Source: Dermatophagoides farinae
Taxonomy: Eukaryota; Arthropoda; Arachnida; Sarcoptiformes; Pyroglyphidae
Length of the DNA: 64,000 nucleotides
Direction of reading: 5' to 3'
Assembly (NCBI RefSeq): GCF_024713945.1
Contig: NC_134682.1
Span: forward strand, 2,542,001-2,606,000
This document shows, in pieces, positions 36,901-51,669 of this stretch. The stretch's first letter is position 1. Each line of letters opens with the position of its first letter. The notes under the pieces were generated by a model, which was not told the origin of the DNA, ran no database searches, and saw only the letters and a list, made by a program, of their open reading frames with translations. Both the position numbers and the translations under genes were made by a program.

Positions 36901-39900
36901 ACCGGTCATTTGGTTTGTGCGTGTGTGTGTATGGTATTGGTAATATTTTGTCACCTGTACACTTGTTTGTAGTCGATTATTCGATTTTACATTTTTTTTT
37001 CGCTAAAACGAACAAATAAATGGGAAAAAAAATATTGAAGATGATCCATCCATCTAAAGTTTCATTCAAATGTCTCAACAACAATGTTTGTCTGTCTGTC
37101 TGGATTGAAATTTCATTTCCAACTGGCTACTCTTTTTTTTTTGTTGTTGTTGTTGTTGTTGATTCATATATATTGCTGTCAAGTTTTTTTTTTTCTCTCT
37201 CTCTCTCTTTCTATTTCGCCAAAGTAGCATCGAAATATGTTTGTTTCACCACATATTCAGTTCATTTTTTTACTTTTTTCTTTCCACCATTTTCGTTTGT
37301 TATGTTCGTGTGTGTGTATATATTTCACATATGAAAAAAAATCAAATTTTTTTCCAATGTTTGTGTGATATTTTTTTTTGTTTTTGTTTACGATTACTAA
37401 TCTGAAAAAAAATAAAAACATTAATTTTGAATGATGATGATGTTTTTCAAAGGCCGCACACATACATTTGTTTGTGCACACACAACTTGGTCAAGTGATT
37501 TGATCGTTTGAACTGTATACAAAATATTTTACCGAAACAACATTGTGTGTGTGTGTTGTGTGAAATTAAATTGATCAACGATCGATCGATCAATCAATTT
37601 TTTTTTCACGGGAACATTATTTCGGCAATTCATACAGATTATTTTCAAGGTATCTAATCGATCATCGAATCGAATACAAAAAAAAAATTGTTACCGATCC
37701 AATGCCAATATCATCATCAAAAAACAACAACAACAATAATTTTGATAATTGTTTCTTTATCAAAAAATGAAATGAAATTCAACCACCACCACCCCCACCA
37801 AAAGTCGACACATCCAGTTCAAAATTTTTCATCTATTTATTTATTTGTTTTTCTTGATAATCAACGATAATCATCATCATCATCATCATGATCATTAAAT
37901 ATAATCATCATCATTATCAACAATAGAAATGAAAAAAATAAAATAAAATAAACGTTTCTAAACAGAGCGAACAACACACAAACAATTCCGGATAATCATT
38001 TAATGATTTTTTTCTTTGAAAATTGAAAAAAAATAACTGAATACCACCGGCCACACTTAACCGTTGTCGATTGATGTTTTTCATGTGTGTATGCGTGTGC
38101 AGTATACTTCCTTCCTTCTTCGTGGACAATTTTCTTTTTCTTTTTTCATTTCAAAGAAATTGATATCAACAATCTTCAGCCATCATAGTAAGTAGTAATT
38201 GATTGAAAAAAAAACAATTTAAAATTGAATCAAATTAATTTTATTTCTTTGTAAAACAAAACAAAACAAAAAAAAAAATTGAAATATTATCATCTTGAAA
38301 AAATTTGAATCTGAATTTTGAAAATTGAAAATGAAAATGACCCAATTGAATAATGACAATAATGCTGCTGCTGATGATGATGATGATAATGGTGAAATGA
38401 AAAAAAAAAATAATCAAACAATCCACACACAATGCAGTTATATAGCAATTAATCTTATGTGTGTGTGTTTGTTTATCTGTATTAAACATTAAAAAATTGT
38501 TCCAAGATGATATCATTGAAATTGTATAATTGTAATTATAATTAACATTAATTATAATCCAAAAAAAAAACAATCATTAACAGATAATAAATGACATCCT
38601 GTGTGTGTGTGTGTGTGAATGATTTTGGATTGTTTTTGTTTTGCACGTGCCATTAACATGTATTTATTTTTTTTTCACAAACAAACAAAATAATTTTGTG
38701 TATATATAAATTCAATTCAAAAAAAAAAATTTATTTTATCTTTTGAATTTGTTTGTGAATAAAACTTTGCACTCGAATCATTGAATCATTGAATCATTGT
38801 TTACAATCGTTGATTTTCATTTCATATATTCTGGGTCATTCATTCATTCATCCAGACAAGTGCAATTATTCATCAAGATTAAGTGATGATGATGAAATAA
38901 TCTTATTATCAACAACAACAACAACAATAACCAAAAACAACCTGTTGATCACATTTTTTTTATTACAATATTTTGGTTTAGAACAAAAAAAAACATAAAA
39001 ATTCAGGTTTCTTTTTCAAAAAAAAAAAAAAATGAAATCCGATTATAATCAATTCAACCGATGATTTGTGGTGTATAATTTATTATCAAAAAAAAAAAAA
39101 AATTTTTTTCTTTTTTGTTGAAATGATAAATTATCACCAATTGTCTTTTTTTCGACATTTTTGGTGGTGGTAATTTACCAAAAAAAAGTCGATGATGATT
39201 TGTCAAAAAGAAAAATACCAGAGAAACAAAAAAATAAGGCGAGGAGATTGAAATTTTTTTGGCCTGAAATTGCGAGAAAAAAAAACCGAAAAAACATTCA
39301 TGGCATTCATTTTCTGATTTAGTTTTTTTTTTCTTTTGATTTAGGTTTTTTTTCTGATTCGATATTTTTAGCAATTTCAATCCCGAATAAATGAATGAAT
39401 GGAAACATGTGATTATTATTCATCATCATCATCATCATTCTTTATATAACAGGAAAAAAACAGCTTTTTCTCTGTTAAACAGCACACACACACACACACA
39501 CACACGCGATCCATTTCAAAATTCGATGAATCTATTGATTTTTATTTTCAATCTATTGATCATGATCGATTGTTCACAGCTGATGACAGCCTGTGAATGG
39601 CAGAACAAAACAAAAAATAAAACAAAACAAAAAAATAAAACAAAACAGAAAAACAAATCGAACAATGTCAACTATATATAGTTAGAGTGATCACTGCTAC
39701 ACTGTTGCTATCAACAAGTCGTTTGATTTCTGTCGCCGATCATTGATATATGATTTTGGTTAGAAAATCTGAAAATAAATTTTTTCAAAAAAAAAAAAAA
39801 ATGATTACAACCATTCTCACTCTCGATAATGATCCTGTTTTTCATTTTTTTTTTATTTTTATTTTTTTATTTAAAAATCAAAAAAAAAAAAAAAATTATT

Positions 39901-42495
39901 CAGTGACATATCACCGTCAAATCATTTGGTTAATCTTTCACTTTTTTTTGTCTCTCTATGTATCTTTTGGCTATTAATAACCGCAATGTTGAAATTGAAA
40001 ATATGGTCATTTTTTTTGTTCGTCGTGATTAAAAAACAAAAATCGAAAGCTTGTATCACATTTATTCATTGATCATAATGAATTTCTTTTTTCTTTTCTT
40101 TTTTTTTCTCCAATTCAAATGTCAATGTCCACATGTAACCAATCACTATCTCAGTAGTCTTTTCTTATCTGATATGGCCATCATGTCATCATCAATGTTG
40201 ATTATGCATTCTAAATGCGATTCGATTTCACATTTTCCATTAATAAGTCATTGATTTCTTTTTCTGATTTTATTTTTATATCATCAAAATGATTTTTTTA
40301 TGCTTGATTTGAAAAAAAAATAAAATTGGAACAACAACAACAACAACAAAATAGAATTAAAATCAAATCAATCAATAAAATTCAATTCAATTTAATTCAG
40401 AAAAGAAAAAACAGGTTCACCAACAACAATGACAATGACAGTGCAGGCCATTGACAATGACAATAACAACAACAACAACAACAACAACGACAGCCACAGA
40501 AGAAGAAGAAGAAAATGAGAATTATCAAACAAATTTTTTCATTTCATTTGAAAATGAAAAACAATAAATTTTTGAAACAAATGAATGAATGAATGTATGA
40601 TCAAATGGTCACATATTCAAAAAAAAAAAATTTTGATCAACTAACCATTCATTCATTTTCTTAGAGCTTCAGTTTTTTTTGTTGTTGTTTCAAATTGTGA
40701 TCATCATCATCATCATTACTAATTAAAAAATTATTTCATTCATTCGATCATTGTGCACACACCATACACACACGAAATAATGATTGTACCTGGCAATAAT
40801 AAAAAAATGAACTTGATTCTATGGTTCAATGATTTTCATTATCATCATCATAATCATCGGTGATGATGGTGGTGGTGGTGACAAAAACCAGTTCAATTTT
40901 TTTGTTTCGCTTTTACCAATGATGATTATCAGAATTTTGTGTATTTTTTTTTATCTCAACATAATGTGTTGCATTGTTAATGGGCAATCTTCGCTATTAT
41001 CATATTTTTTTTTTGTTTTTGAATTATATAACATATATTCACAGTGATTCAAAAAAGACAACGAAAAAAAACAACGACCATATGATTATGAATGAATGAA
41101 TGAATGATTTCAGATGAATAACAAAAAACCGTAACAACCAATGCATGCCAATGCTCACCACACACACACCGTTATATTTTTTCTTTTTATTCTTTTTATC
41201 GTTTTTTTCATTGAACACGTCGAAGATTTTTTTTTTTTTTGCTTTGAAATATTTAAAAACTTCGTCGAAACTTTGATTGGCTGGTTTTCTTTATCTTTCT
41301 CTTTTTTTTTCTTGTATGAAAAATTTGATTTTTTTTTCGGGAGCCATGAGAGCCAAGCAAGTCAAAGCCAAATTAAACGAGAGCGATCATCAACAACAAC
41401 GATGGCCAATTTTAAGATTTTTTTTTAGTAGAAGAGTGTTTCTCAGTGTGTGTGTGTGTGTTTGGTGTTTGGTCTATCCCTTTTTTGTTATGTTGTTGTT
41501 GTTGTTGTTGGTTAGTTACCAGGTTGGCTCTTTAAAAAACAAATTCTATTGTGTTGCTTTCTTGTTGTTGTTGTTGTTGTTCATTGATTTCGATGATCAT
41601 CGTGGTTGTTGTTGTTGTTGTTGCTTATAGTTTGTTTATATTTTGTGATGATGATGATGATGATCTAGTTGCTCTAGTAGCTAAAAACGACAACGATTAT
41701 TATTGAGGTTTTTTTTTCATTTGGTTTTTGTTGTCCAAAACTCTGTTCTTCTGTTCACATATATACCGGCCCGATACGATCCGAAAGAAGAAGAAAAACA
41801 AAATAAAACAAAACAAAAAACCCGAAATCGACCGACCCGAACGACGGGCAACAAAGAAAGAAAGAAAAAAAAGATTAGTAGAAAAATGGTAAAAAAAATT
41901 ACTTGTCTTTGTCATCATCATTATCAATGAGCTCAAGTTTTTTTTCTGTTTTTCTTAATTAAAATTGACAATGATGATTGTTCGATGATGATGATGATGA
42001 TAATGATGATTGTCAGGCACTTCACTCCGTCAAATTTCATCACACATTCAACATTGCTTTAAATAATATTTGAATCACAGTTAATCTTTTTTTTTCTTCG
42101 TTTTTTTTTCTTTTTCTTTGGGTTTTCTTCTTGTCATGGGTTTGATTTCGTCGTCATCTCTTGCCATCATTCTGTCATAATCAAACAAACACAAAATGAC
42201 ATTCTATCGTTTTTTTTTTTTCCAAATGAAATAGTTTCAAGATGATGACGATAAATATTTTGTTGCCGATAACATGTTGACGTGAACAGAAGTGGTTGAA
42301 AAGAAACAACTAGTCAGATCGACGACGACGACGACGACGACCAACCAACGTTATGATTTCAGTCATCAATTTGGTTTAGCCAAAAAAAAAAACAAAAAAT
42401 CCATTTGGAACTAATGTTTGTAAATAATAATAATAATGAAATCTTATTCAACAAGGTGATAGAATAAACAACAATTTAAAAATTTATATTCAAAA
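33984..42495. other. 8.5-kb gene-poor region between the four-pass gene and SP2
   Basis: I find no exon with believable splice sites and non-repetitive sequence. It is dense in simple repeats: GTT at about 34321-34348 and 35421-35455, CA at about 36085-36111 and 39483-39504, AAAC/AAAT units at 39601-39660, GAC at about 42321-42340, and many A/T runs. Small ORFs here translate those repeats. It may carry SP2 promoter or 5' UTR sequence at its right end. Confidence 0.55.
34044..34049 (+). terminator. Poly(A) signal of the four-pass gene
   Basis: AATAAA about 60 bases after the stop codon at 33983, a normal distance. Confidence 0.55.
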
Positions 42496-45491
42496 ATGTC
42501 ATCAATAAATAAAAATCATTGTTGGAATAATCATTTTCAATTATCGATTTTATCATCGATACAATCAACAATAACAACAACATTAACAACAACAACAAAA
42601 ACGGTAGCTATTATAATCCTATTGACCATATTGGCCAATCATAATCATCATCAGATATTATGTCAACAACAACATCCTCATCCTAATCATCATTATCATC
42701 ATCAACAACATCATCATCATCATTCTTATCCTCATCATTCCAATTATTATTTATCACAACAACAACATCATCAACAACAACAACAACAAACAACAAAAGC
42801 TAATCAATTTCAACCAACACGAATTTATACCATTCGTACTGGACGTGCTATCGATCATAATAAACAACAAAATCATTATCATTTAAATAATAATTTACAT
42901 AATAATAATGATAATGATAATATCGCTTCAACATCACAACAGATATCATCGACATTATCATTATCACAGCAGCAGCAGCAGCAACAACAACAACAACAAC
43001 AACAATCTTCTCAAACATTATCATCTCCGTTTTATCGAACAATTCCATCATCATCATCAAGTTCATCGTCGGCATCTTCGTCTTCGATGATCAACGTTAA
43101 TAATAATAATAATAATCCTCATCATCATCATCATAATCATCATCCATATCATCATCAATATCATCAAAATTATAATTCACTTCCTCAACAACAACAACAA
43201 CAACAACATGAATCAAGACAAATATCACCAAGAAGCCATCAGTCATCATCATCATCATCATCATCATCATCGATAACACCATTAACATTACATTCGATTA
43301 ATAATAATGATAATAATAGTAGTAGTAATACCGGAAATTCAGGAATGATAATGTCAAGTAGTACGAATAATGGTGGCGTTTCCTCTTCAAATATTATAGC
43401 CAATACGGCAACAACAACAACAACAACAGTGATTCATCATCCAAGCACATGTTCGAATGATCGATCTCAAACAGCATGTACATTCAATTTATTATGTTAT
43501 CTAGCAAATGGTATACCGATTGAAGGTTGTGAAGAGAATCCATCACTTACATGTTGTTATATAAGACTAAAAAATCCAATACCATCTACAATAACTGCAG
43601 CAGCACAGAAATTAGATATTGGACCTAGTTATTCATTATATTATCAACAACAACAACAACAACAACAATCACAACAGAGAACACCAACAATTTCATCCGA
43701 ACAAACATCACCATCATCATTAACACCGATTACGACATCTTTAACATTGTTTGAATCGCCGACAACGACGATGACTACGGCGACGACGACGACGACCACC
43801 ACCACCACAACGACAACAACACCGATTCCACCAGTGCAATCATCATTGAATCATGATACACGTTCCACAGTTGGTGGTAGTTCATTATTGATCAATGATA
43901 ATAATGGTTATCATCATCACCATCATAATCGTAATCATCATCATTTTAATCATCATAATTCATTACCATCAATGACATCACTACATATGATTTCGTTGAC
44001 CAATAATAATAATAATAATAATAATCATTTAAAATCATCATTTCGTAATCAACAACAGCCATTAATAACGGATAATAGCGTAATGAATATGAAAATTCAT
44101 AGTTTAGATTCTCATTATAGTACATCACCAATACAATATCTTCATCATCACCATCACCAACATCATCATTCATCACCATCATCATCATCATTATCGGGTT
44201 ATAATTCTGGATCGTCGTCAACATTTGAACAATCATTTAGTCAGAAAAATGATCTACTTTCACCATATGAGCCACAATCGATGACAACTTATCGTAATCA
44301 AAATGAATTTGATTATGCAGTTAATAATGCTATACGTCGTACACGACCAGATAATATTATGAAATCGGTATTTCAGGAAATTGTTAATCGAAAATATTAT
44401 GCACGAAATTATAATATTGATGATAGTAAGTAATATGATCATTTCGATTTATTCATGGTATTTAAAATTTGCAATTTTTTTTTTTTTTTGGTTTAAGTTT
44501 GTGGTAAACCAATGTCGAAACCACGTAGTCGTATTATTGGTGGACAGGATGCATATTTTGGTGAATTTCCATGGCAAGTTCATATAAAAATTACTAAACA
44601 TCAATGTGGTGGTGCATTAGTTAATTCACGATTCATTGTTACCGCTGCACATTGTATTTATCAGTAAGTTCAATTACATCGAATCAAATCATATGAATTG
44701 AATTTGGATTTTCAACTTGACTACAGAGCTCCTATGCATCAATTAAATGTGATTATCGGTGCACATGATATTGAAGATCATCGATTTCAGGATATACCGC
44801 CACAATATTTTCGTGTATCACGCGTTATATTGCATCCGAATTTTCGTTTTTCGGCCAGTCATCCTGATCGTTATGATGTTGCACTCATTAAATTGGATAG
44901 TCCGGTTCGTTTTAGTGATAGTGTATTACCAGTTTGTCTTCCAATTGAAGAGAATTTAAATTTTGAAGGACGTAAAGGTGTAGTCACTGGTTGGGGTAAA
45001 ACTGATCCAGCATTAAGTAAGTTTCTTTTTTTCTGGGACAACAATGGTAATCTGGTCATATTTTTTTTTTTGTTTACAAATTCAAGGTAATCGTTATGGA
45101 ACACGTTTATTACAAAAAGTTGATGTACCAATTATTGATAATGGAAAATGTGAAACATGGCATCGTACACGTGGTATTGATTTACGTATTTTCTCTGAAA
45201 TGATGTGTGCTGGTTATGAAGATGGACAAAAAGATGCTTGTGTTGTAAGTGTTTTCTTTGTTACCTTCAATTCACGTCTTAATATTTTTATATATCATTT
45301 AGGGTGATTCCGGTGGACCATTAGTGATCAATATAAATGGCCGTTGGACATTGGCCGGTATAACATCGGCCGGTTTTGGTTGTGCACAATCTCGTCAACC
45401 GGGTATTTATCATCGTGTATCACATACGGTGGATTGGATACGACAAACATTACATGATGAAGAGGAAAAAGAAAATTCAAATATCATTTAA
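42496..45491 (+). CDS. SP2: very-long-stalk, knot-bearing S1 serine protease, trypsin-like
   Basis: Five exons (42496-44425, 44498-44663, 44727-45016, 45087-45244, 45303-45491) give 910 aa. A hydrophobic stretch at about 36-47 ([11 protein letters not shown]) is a signal or anchor with a long N-terminal lead. The stalk to residue about 640 is almost wholly Gln, Asn, His, Ser and Thr runs. Buried in it at about 318-353 is a six-Cys knot of the SP1 kind (CYLANG in place of CWMSGG, closing CC). Activation is expected at R655|IIGG; the triad is H695 (TAAHC), D749 (RYDVAL) and S851 (GDSGGP). D845 marks trypsin-like specificity. C645 should pair with the Cys in LPVCLP. Introns after the His exon, in the middle (phase 1) and before GDSGGP (phase 0) match SP1, so the two are paralogues. 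SP2 lacks the SP1 intron after FPWQ. Confidence 0.88.
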
Positions 45492-48400
45492 CATCAATTG
45501 AAATTGATTCATTGATTCAGCAATAATAATCAAAGGAATGATTCCCACCGATTTTCAATGTGACATTTTTTTTTTTTTTTTTGATTGACCAGATTTATAG
45601 AAAAGAATTTTTTTTAAAAGTTGCTTGACCATTACGATTTTTATTATTATTATGCAAATGATATTTATTTCAAACAACAAATTTTTAATTACACACACAC
45701 ACACACACACACACACTCATTCAACTTTATTATCTTTGTTCATAGAATTTTTTTCCATTCATTTTTTTTATCATCATCGTCATCATCATCAATTATCATT
45801 TGAATTTTTCTTTCTGAATAATAATAAAAAAAAAGAATTAATTTTTTCTTCATCTTTGTTAAATAACAACAACAACAACAACATTTCAGTAATTCACAGC
45901 CAGTGGATGGTAAATAGAGATAAAAGTAATTTTTTTTTATATTATCATTTTATTTCGGTAATAATAATAATAATAAAGATCATCATCATTATATCGTGAC
46001 CGTTTTCTTGTGAATTGACCATGGCAATGGAAATGACCGGCAAAATGGTCATCAGAGAAAACTCATTAAAAAAAAAATGACCGATTATTACTGCCTGGAC
46101 AGTGGCAAAATATGCCACCGGTCTTGTTGATCAACTATAGTATATATTTTCTATTTTTGTTTTGATTATTATTATCTAGCTTGGTGCCATTTGTTTCAAT
46201 GTTGATGATGATCATGATCATGAAGATGGTGGTTACTTAGTAATAAAATGAAATGAAATTTGTCCCAGTTTTCAAATTATGGATGTGAATTTTTAAATAG
46301 TAGAAAAATTTCCATTCTATGCCAATAGATGGCAACATTGGTTTGTTAGAATAAGTCACAATTATCGATGCGTGTGTTGAAAACACAACTTTCATACATG
46401 AATGAATTTTTTTTTTATCAAAGAAAATAACAATACAAAAAAAAATCTATACAAAAACCAAGTAAATGAAAAAGAAGAATATGATGATAAAATCAGTTAA
46501 GATTTAAATGCATCCATCTCACTAATTATTATGATGATATGAATGAAAAAAAAATGTGGATTTGAATCAAAAATGAAAATTCGCAATATTTCCCCTTGTG
46601 TATCTACTGAACGGAACCTATACATACAAATAAAACAAACAAATCATAATCATCGGGTTGAAGAGCTGTTTCTACTATTTTTTTTCATCAGTTTTCTTTG
46701 TTTAATTTAAATAAATAAACACAAAATAACCACTATGTGTGTGTCCGTAAATCAATTAACACAATAGTGGTGGTGGTGGTGGTCAATATCCGCTTTTTTT
46801 TGGTATTTTGGTCATCATTGTTTGTTTACAAACACACACACACACACACACACATGCACTATATTCGGTTTTTTTCAGAAAGAAAAAACATTTATTTTTG
46901 GCCCATATATAAATTATAATTTACTGAAAAAAAAGAAGAAAATAGAAATCATCTGATCTGATCAAAAAAAAAAAAAAAAAAAAAATTTGGCTGTGATGTT
47001 CGTTCTCAATATGCTCGAGGCAAATTGTTGAAAGCGTAAACATACTAACAACAACAGTAACAACGAAAAATAAAGTGAAAAAATAATGCAATCATTATCA
47101 TCATGATGATCGACAGCAGAATGTTTCTATTTTTCATTTCGATTTTTTTTTGACCAAATGAGACCTAGTGACCTAGATCCGATTTTTTGTTTTATATATT
47201 TTTTTCTGGCTAGATTTTTTTCCGTACGATAATCAAAATGTAAATTAAACAGTGTGTATATCTGGATGATGATAATTATCAATTGAGATTTTTTTTTATA
47301 ATTCGCGATAGGTGAGAGTATTAGGTTTGTGTTGTTGGTGATCATCTGTGAATGAATTTAATTTTTTCCTTGAAGATTTATGTAGAAAATCAATCGATCG
47401 ATCAATATTGGATAATTTTTTTTGCACGAATCTTTTTTTTCTGTTTTCATCCACCCATAATCACACACACACACACACACACACACATCGATTGATCACC
47501 ATGTTGGATTTAATTCAACAGCAACAACTTCTATAAAGGTGTGGATTATATCTATTTTTCATCGCCAAAAAAATCTGAATGAATAGAATAATGATTCATC
47601 AATAATAATCATCATCTCACCGGTTCATATTCTAATTGATGATGATGATGATGAATTTTCACGATTCGTTTCACCATTTTTTTTTTTTTTGATTATTCCA
47701 GTTTTTTTTCATGATGGAATTCATTCTTCCCCCCTCTCCAGCATCATATAACTTGGTTTGATTTGTGCATTTGTGTTGTTTGAAGACAAAAGAGAGACCT
47801 TTTTTTTGGTTTCGTTTCGGATGAAATCATCATCATCATCATTAATATTTGTTCATGAAACAAAATTCAGAATGAAATGAAATGATGATGATGATGATGA
47901 TGTAGGCAAATAACCCATTTTCCTACTTATTTTGGAAAAATAAAACATTGTGTGTGTGTTATGATGATGATGATGAGAGATGCATACACACATGGTATAT
48001 TTTGCTTATTTCTCTTTCCATTTCAATTTCTAGTTTCTTTACCTCTCTGGTGATGATGATGATGATGTGTGTGTGTGTGTGCGATTATTATTATTATTCG
48101 TTTTGTGAATAAGAAAAAAAAAATATTCAAAAAAGATTTCTCTCATTGATGACTCTATATATATAAGTGTGTGTGTTCATGCATTTCGTTGTGATCACTA
48201 TCTATCTGTCTCACGTTTCATTCGTTCAATGTTTAGGTTTGATTTTTTTTCTGGCTCTTTACTTTTTTTTTTGGTCTCTTAACAAACAAAAAAAAATTTT
48301 TTTTTCATCCATTCAAATATTGATAATCATTACCAAGGTGGATATCATGTGTGTGTGTGTGTGTTGTGTGTGTGTATATGGTGGTGCTGATGTGTTCATC

Positions 48401-51400
48401 ATTCAACCTGTTGCTTAGTGCTTGATTGTTGTGTGTGTGTGTGTGTGTGTGAAATCGTTGTCGCCGTGAATTTGATGGATTTTCAATTTTCATAAATTTG
48501 ACATCGACAAAAAGAAAAAAAAGAGAGAATCGATTTGAGATTGAAAGAGAATTTTGCCAAAAAAAAAAATTTCTGTCTAAAGAAAATCTTTCTCCATTTC
48601 GCCATCACCAAAACACAATCAACAATCATCGATTGTCAATAACACATACATATGATTGATCCATTGATGTAGCCGGTTAAAAACATTGAACAACAACATA
48701 ATAATGTCCAATTTACAAAATAAATTGTCATAGAATCTATTCATTTTCACAATGTCATATTCATGTTGTCCACCATATCGAAATAAAAACAACAGCCTAA
48801 TTTTAGCTTGTCAAATTCAATGAATTTCTATTGTGTATGTGTGTGCGTGTGTGTTTGTGTAGTGTTTGTACGCTTGAATAACAACAACAACATATAATCA
48901 TGATCGATTCGAAATCATAATGTTTTATCAATAAATGATCCACGTATCCGTATCTTCAAATTTTAATTTTTATTGTTGGATGAAATGATTTTCCAATCTG
49001 ATCAATTATTTTTGATTCATTTAATCAATAATAAATGTTGTCAACATCATCATCATCATCAACAACATCAACAACAACATCATTGGAGATATCGTTATCA
49101 TCAACGTCATCATCATCATCATCATTGTTATCAACAATTTTCAATCAATCAATTTTTATCGATTTAATTGAAAAAAAATAAAGATATTCTGATCATCATT
49201 ATCATTTTTTTTTCTATTTTCATTTATCATTTGTTTTTCACAGTTAATAATGCAGGTAACTTTTTTTTTGTTTTAAAAAAATCCATTGATTGATTAAGAA
49301 ATATTTATCGATAAACAATTCGATTAATCTTGAAAAATCTGAATGGGTGTGTGTGTGTGTGTGTATGTGAAACAAACGAGAATCAAATCAATAATAAATC
49401 ATACACACATTAATAAGATTTATCCGTTTGATTTTGGTTTCTGTTTTTGTTTTTGTTCACACCAACCCGCACCCTTATTTCCATATATGAAAAGACACAC
49501 ACACACACACACCTTAACCCAAATCAAAAAAAAACAAGACGAAAATCTACAAAGAATTCAACAAACGAACAAGCAAACAAACAATCAATGACCACCACCA
49601 TCATCATAATCAAATTATGATTCAATTCCAAATGATAATAATAAATCATCATTATCGTTTATGATGAATCACCAAACACACACACACACACACTGGGCAA
49701 GCACAATAATCATAAAATCATCAATCGAGTGTATAATCCATAAAAAAACAGTTGAAAAAAAAATTTCAATTTAAAAATTTGATTATCAAGATTCAATAAT
49801 GATGATGAAATGACACTTGTTTGTTTGTTTGTTTGTTTGTTCACTGACCTTCATCATCATCATCATCATCATTTCATGATAATAAAAATGATTATTATTT
49901 TTCAAACAAACCAAACAAACTGAACAAAACAATGTTTTTTTTTATTATTATTCACATGGTAATATATTAGATGGTCAAATTATTTGTAAGGAATTGTGTA
50001 CCCCCCAAGTAAAAATTATTTCAATCAAAAAAAAAAAAAAAAAAATGAAAATTCACATTATTATTTCGTTGAAGAGAATAGCCATCATCATCATCATCAT
50101 CATCATCATTGATGATGATGACCACATGTGGTCACTATCTGTGACCCACTTGTAGTTAGTGATGAAAAAGAAGCAAAAAAAATGATAAAATGTCCATTAT
50201 GGAATTTATTTCAATCAAAGAAAAAAAAATGAACATTATTTTTATTATTCCAAATGTTATACCTAAGTCGTCATCATAATGATCATGATGATCATTATTA
50301 TTTTGGAATAAATAATTTCTTTCCAACAACGACAACAACAACAACAACAACCACAATCGACCGATTGACCGCACATTTTTGTTTTGTTTTATTTTGTTTC
50401 GTTTCGATGTCATCGGTACAGCATACAAAAAAAAAAATATTGAATGGTTGAAATGTTGTTTTTTTTTGTGTTAGAGAAAAAAAAGAATATTAAGAAATGA
50501 AAGAAACAAAATCATCAGAAAAGTTGAGAGAGAGAGATAAGAAGGTTTATTTTCTTTTCTTCACTCATTTCTTCATTCACTATTCATTCAGTATGTCAGC
50601 AAGTCAGTCAGTCAGTCAATCATGGCCAATATGGCTGATTTGTCATTTAGGTTAAGTTCATTGTCAATTCTATTCTAATATCATTAATTGAAAGAATCTT
50701 TTCGTTCGTCTTCATTGTCAATGTAGTTGTTGTTGTTAGGATTTTCTTTTTTTTCATTATATAATCCATATCAGTATGAATAATCATCATTGTTAATTAC
50801 AATTTTATTTTTGTTCTCGTTTTTTTTTTCTTGGCTGGAGTACCAGTATTCATCTTAACGAAATAAGCCAAATGAATGAATGATCTAGTACTCGGTAAAT
50901 GTATTGTTTTCTGTTTGTTTGGTTTTTTTTCTCTCTTTGTTTATTTTCCCAATTATTCAGTTAATGAACCGGATATGGAAACATTGATTTCCGGTCAATG
51001 GTTTTGTTGTTGTTGTTGATTATGATGATGATGATGATGATATTTTTTACATGATCAAATCGAATGATTAGTCAAGGTTGTCTGATTTTGTTATTTTTTC
51101 GGGGTTTTTTTTTATTTCATGATCATAACCGAACGATAATAAGTTGAAATGTAAATTTTTTTTTGCAGTATGAAATCTGGTTGCACCAAGAAGAAGAAGA
51201 AGAAAAAAAAAACTTGAATATTGATATGAAATCAATCAATAATTTTTTTTTGCTGTGTGTATGTGTGGCCAATATAATTATCTTCGAATCATATAATAAC
51301 AATATTATTATATAATTATTATGACATAAAAACCTAGTTCATTACTTAAAGGATGTTAATATTTACATCTTGCATAGGCACCGGCTATTTCTTTTTGAAA

Positions 51401-51638
51401 ATAATGACCAATGGTCAATTGCTGTGATGAATTTATTTATTTTTTTTTTAAAAAATTTAAAATTAAAATTTCTAAAATGAAAACGAATTTTTTATTTCAT
51501 CCCCACATCTCTGTTATTCGATATGGTTATGATTATGATTATGATGATATTTGAGAGTTTGTTTTTTTGCATAAAAAAACAATTTTTGGCAATTAATGTC
51601 AGGATTTATTTTCTTCATCATATAGCATCAAGCAATTT

Positions 51639-51669
<31 letters not shown>

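Noticed and set aside
42848-44442. Several antisense and shifted-frame ORFs within SP2
   Set aside because: Each is a translation of the CAT/CAA/TCA repeats in other frames (Met, Val or Tyr runs); SP2 is supported by homology and splice phase.
46964-46985. A run as tail of a retroposed gene
   Set aside because: No coding or SINE-like sequence precedes it; homopolymer A/T runs are common throughout the window.
48973-49167. Small His/Gln-rich ORF followed by AATAAA
   Set aside because: Almost entirely CAT and CAA repeat translation; no signal or conserved segment.
49860-50110. Regularly repeated ATC units that could suggest an array
   Set aside because: Simple trinucleotide microsatellite with no unique spacers; not a CRISPR or satellite array.
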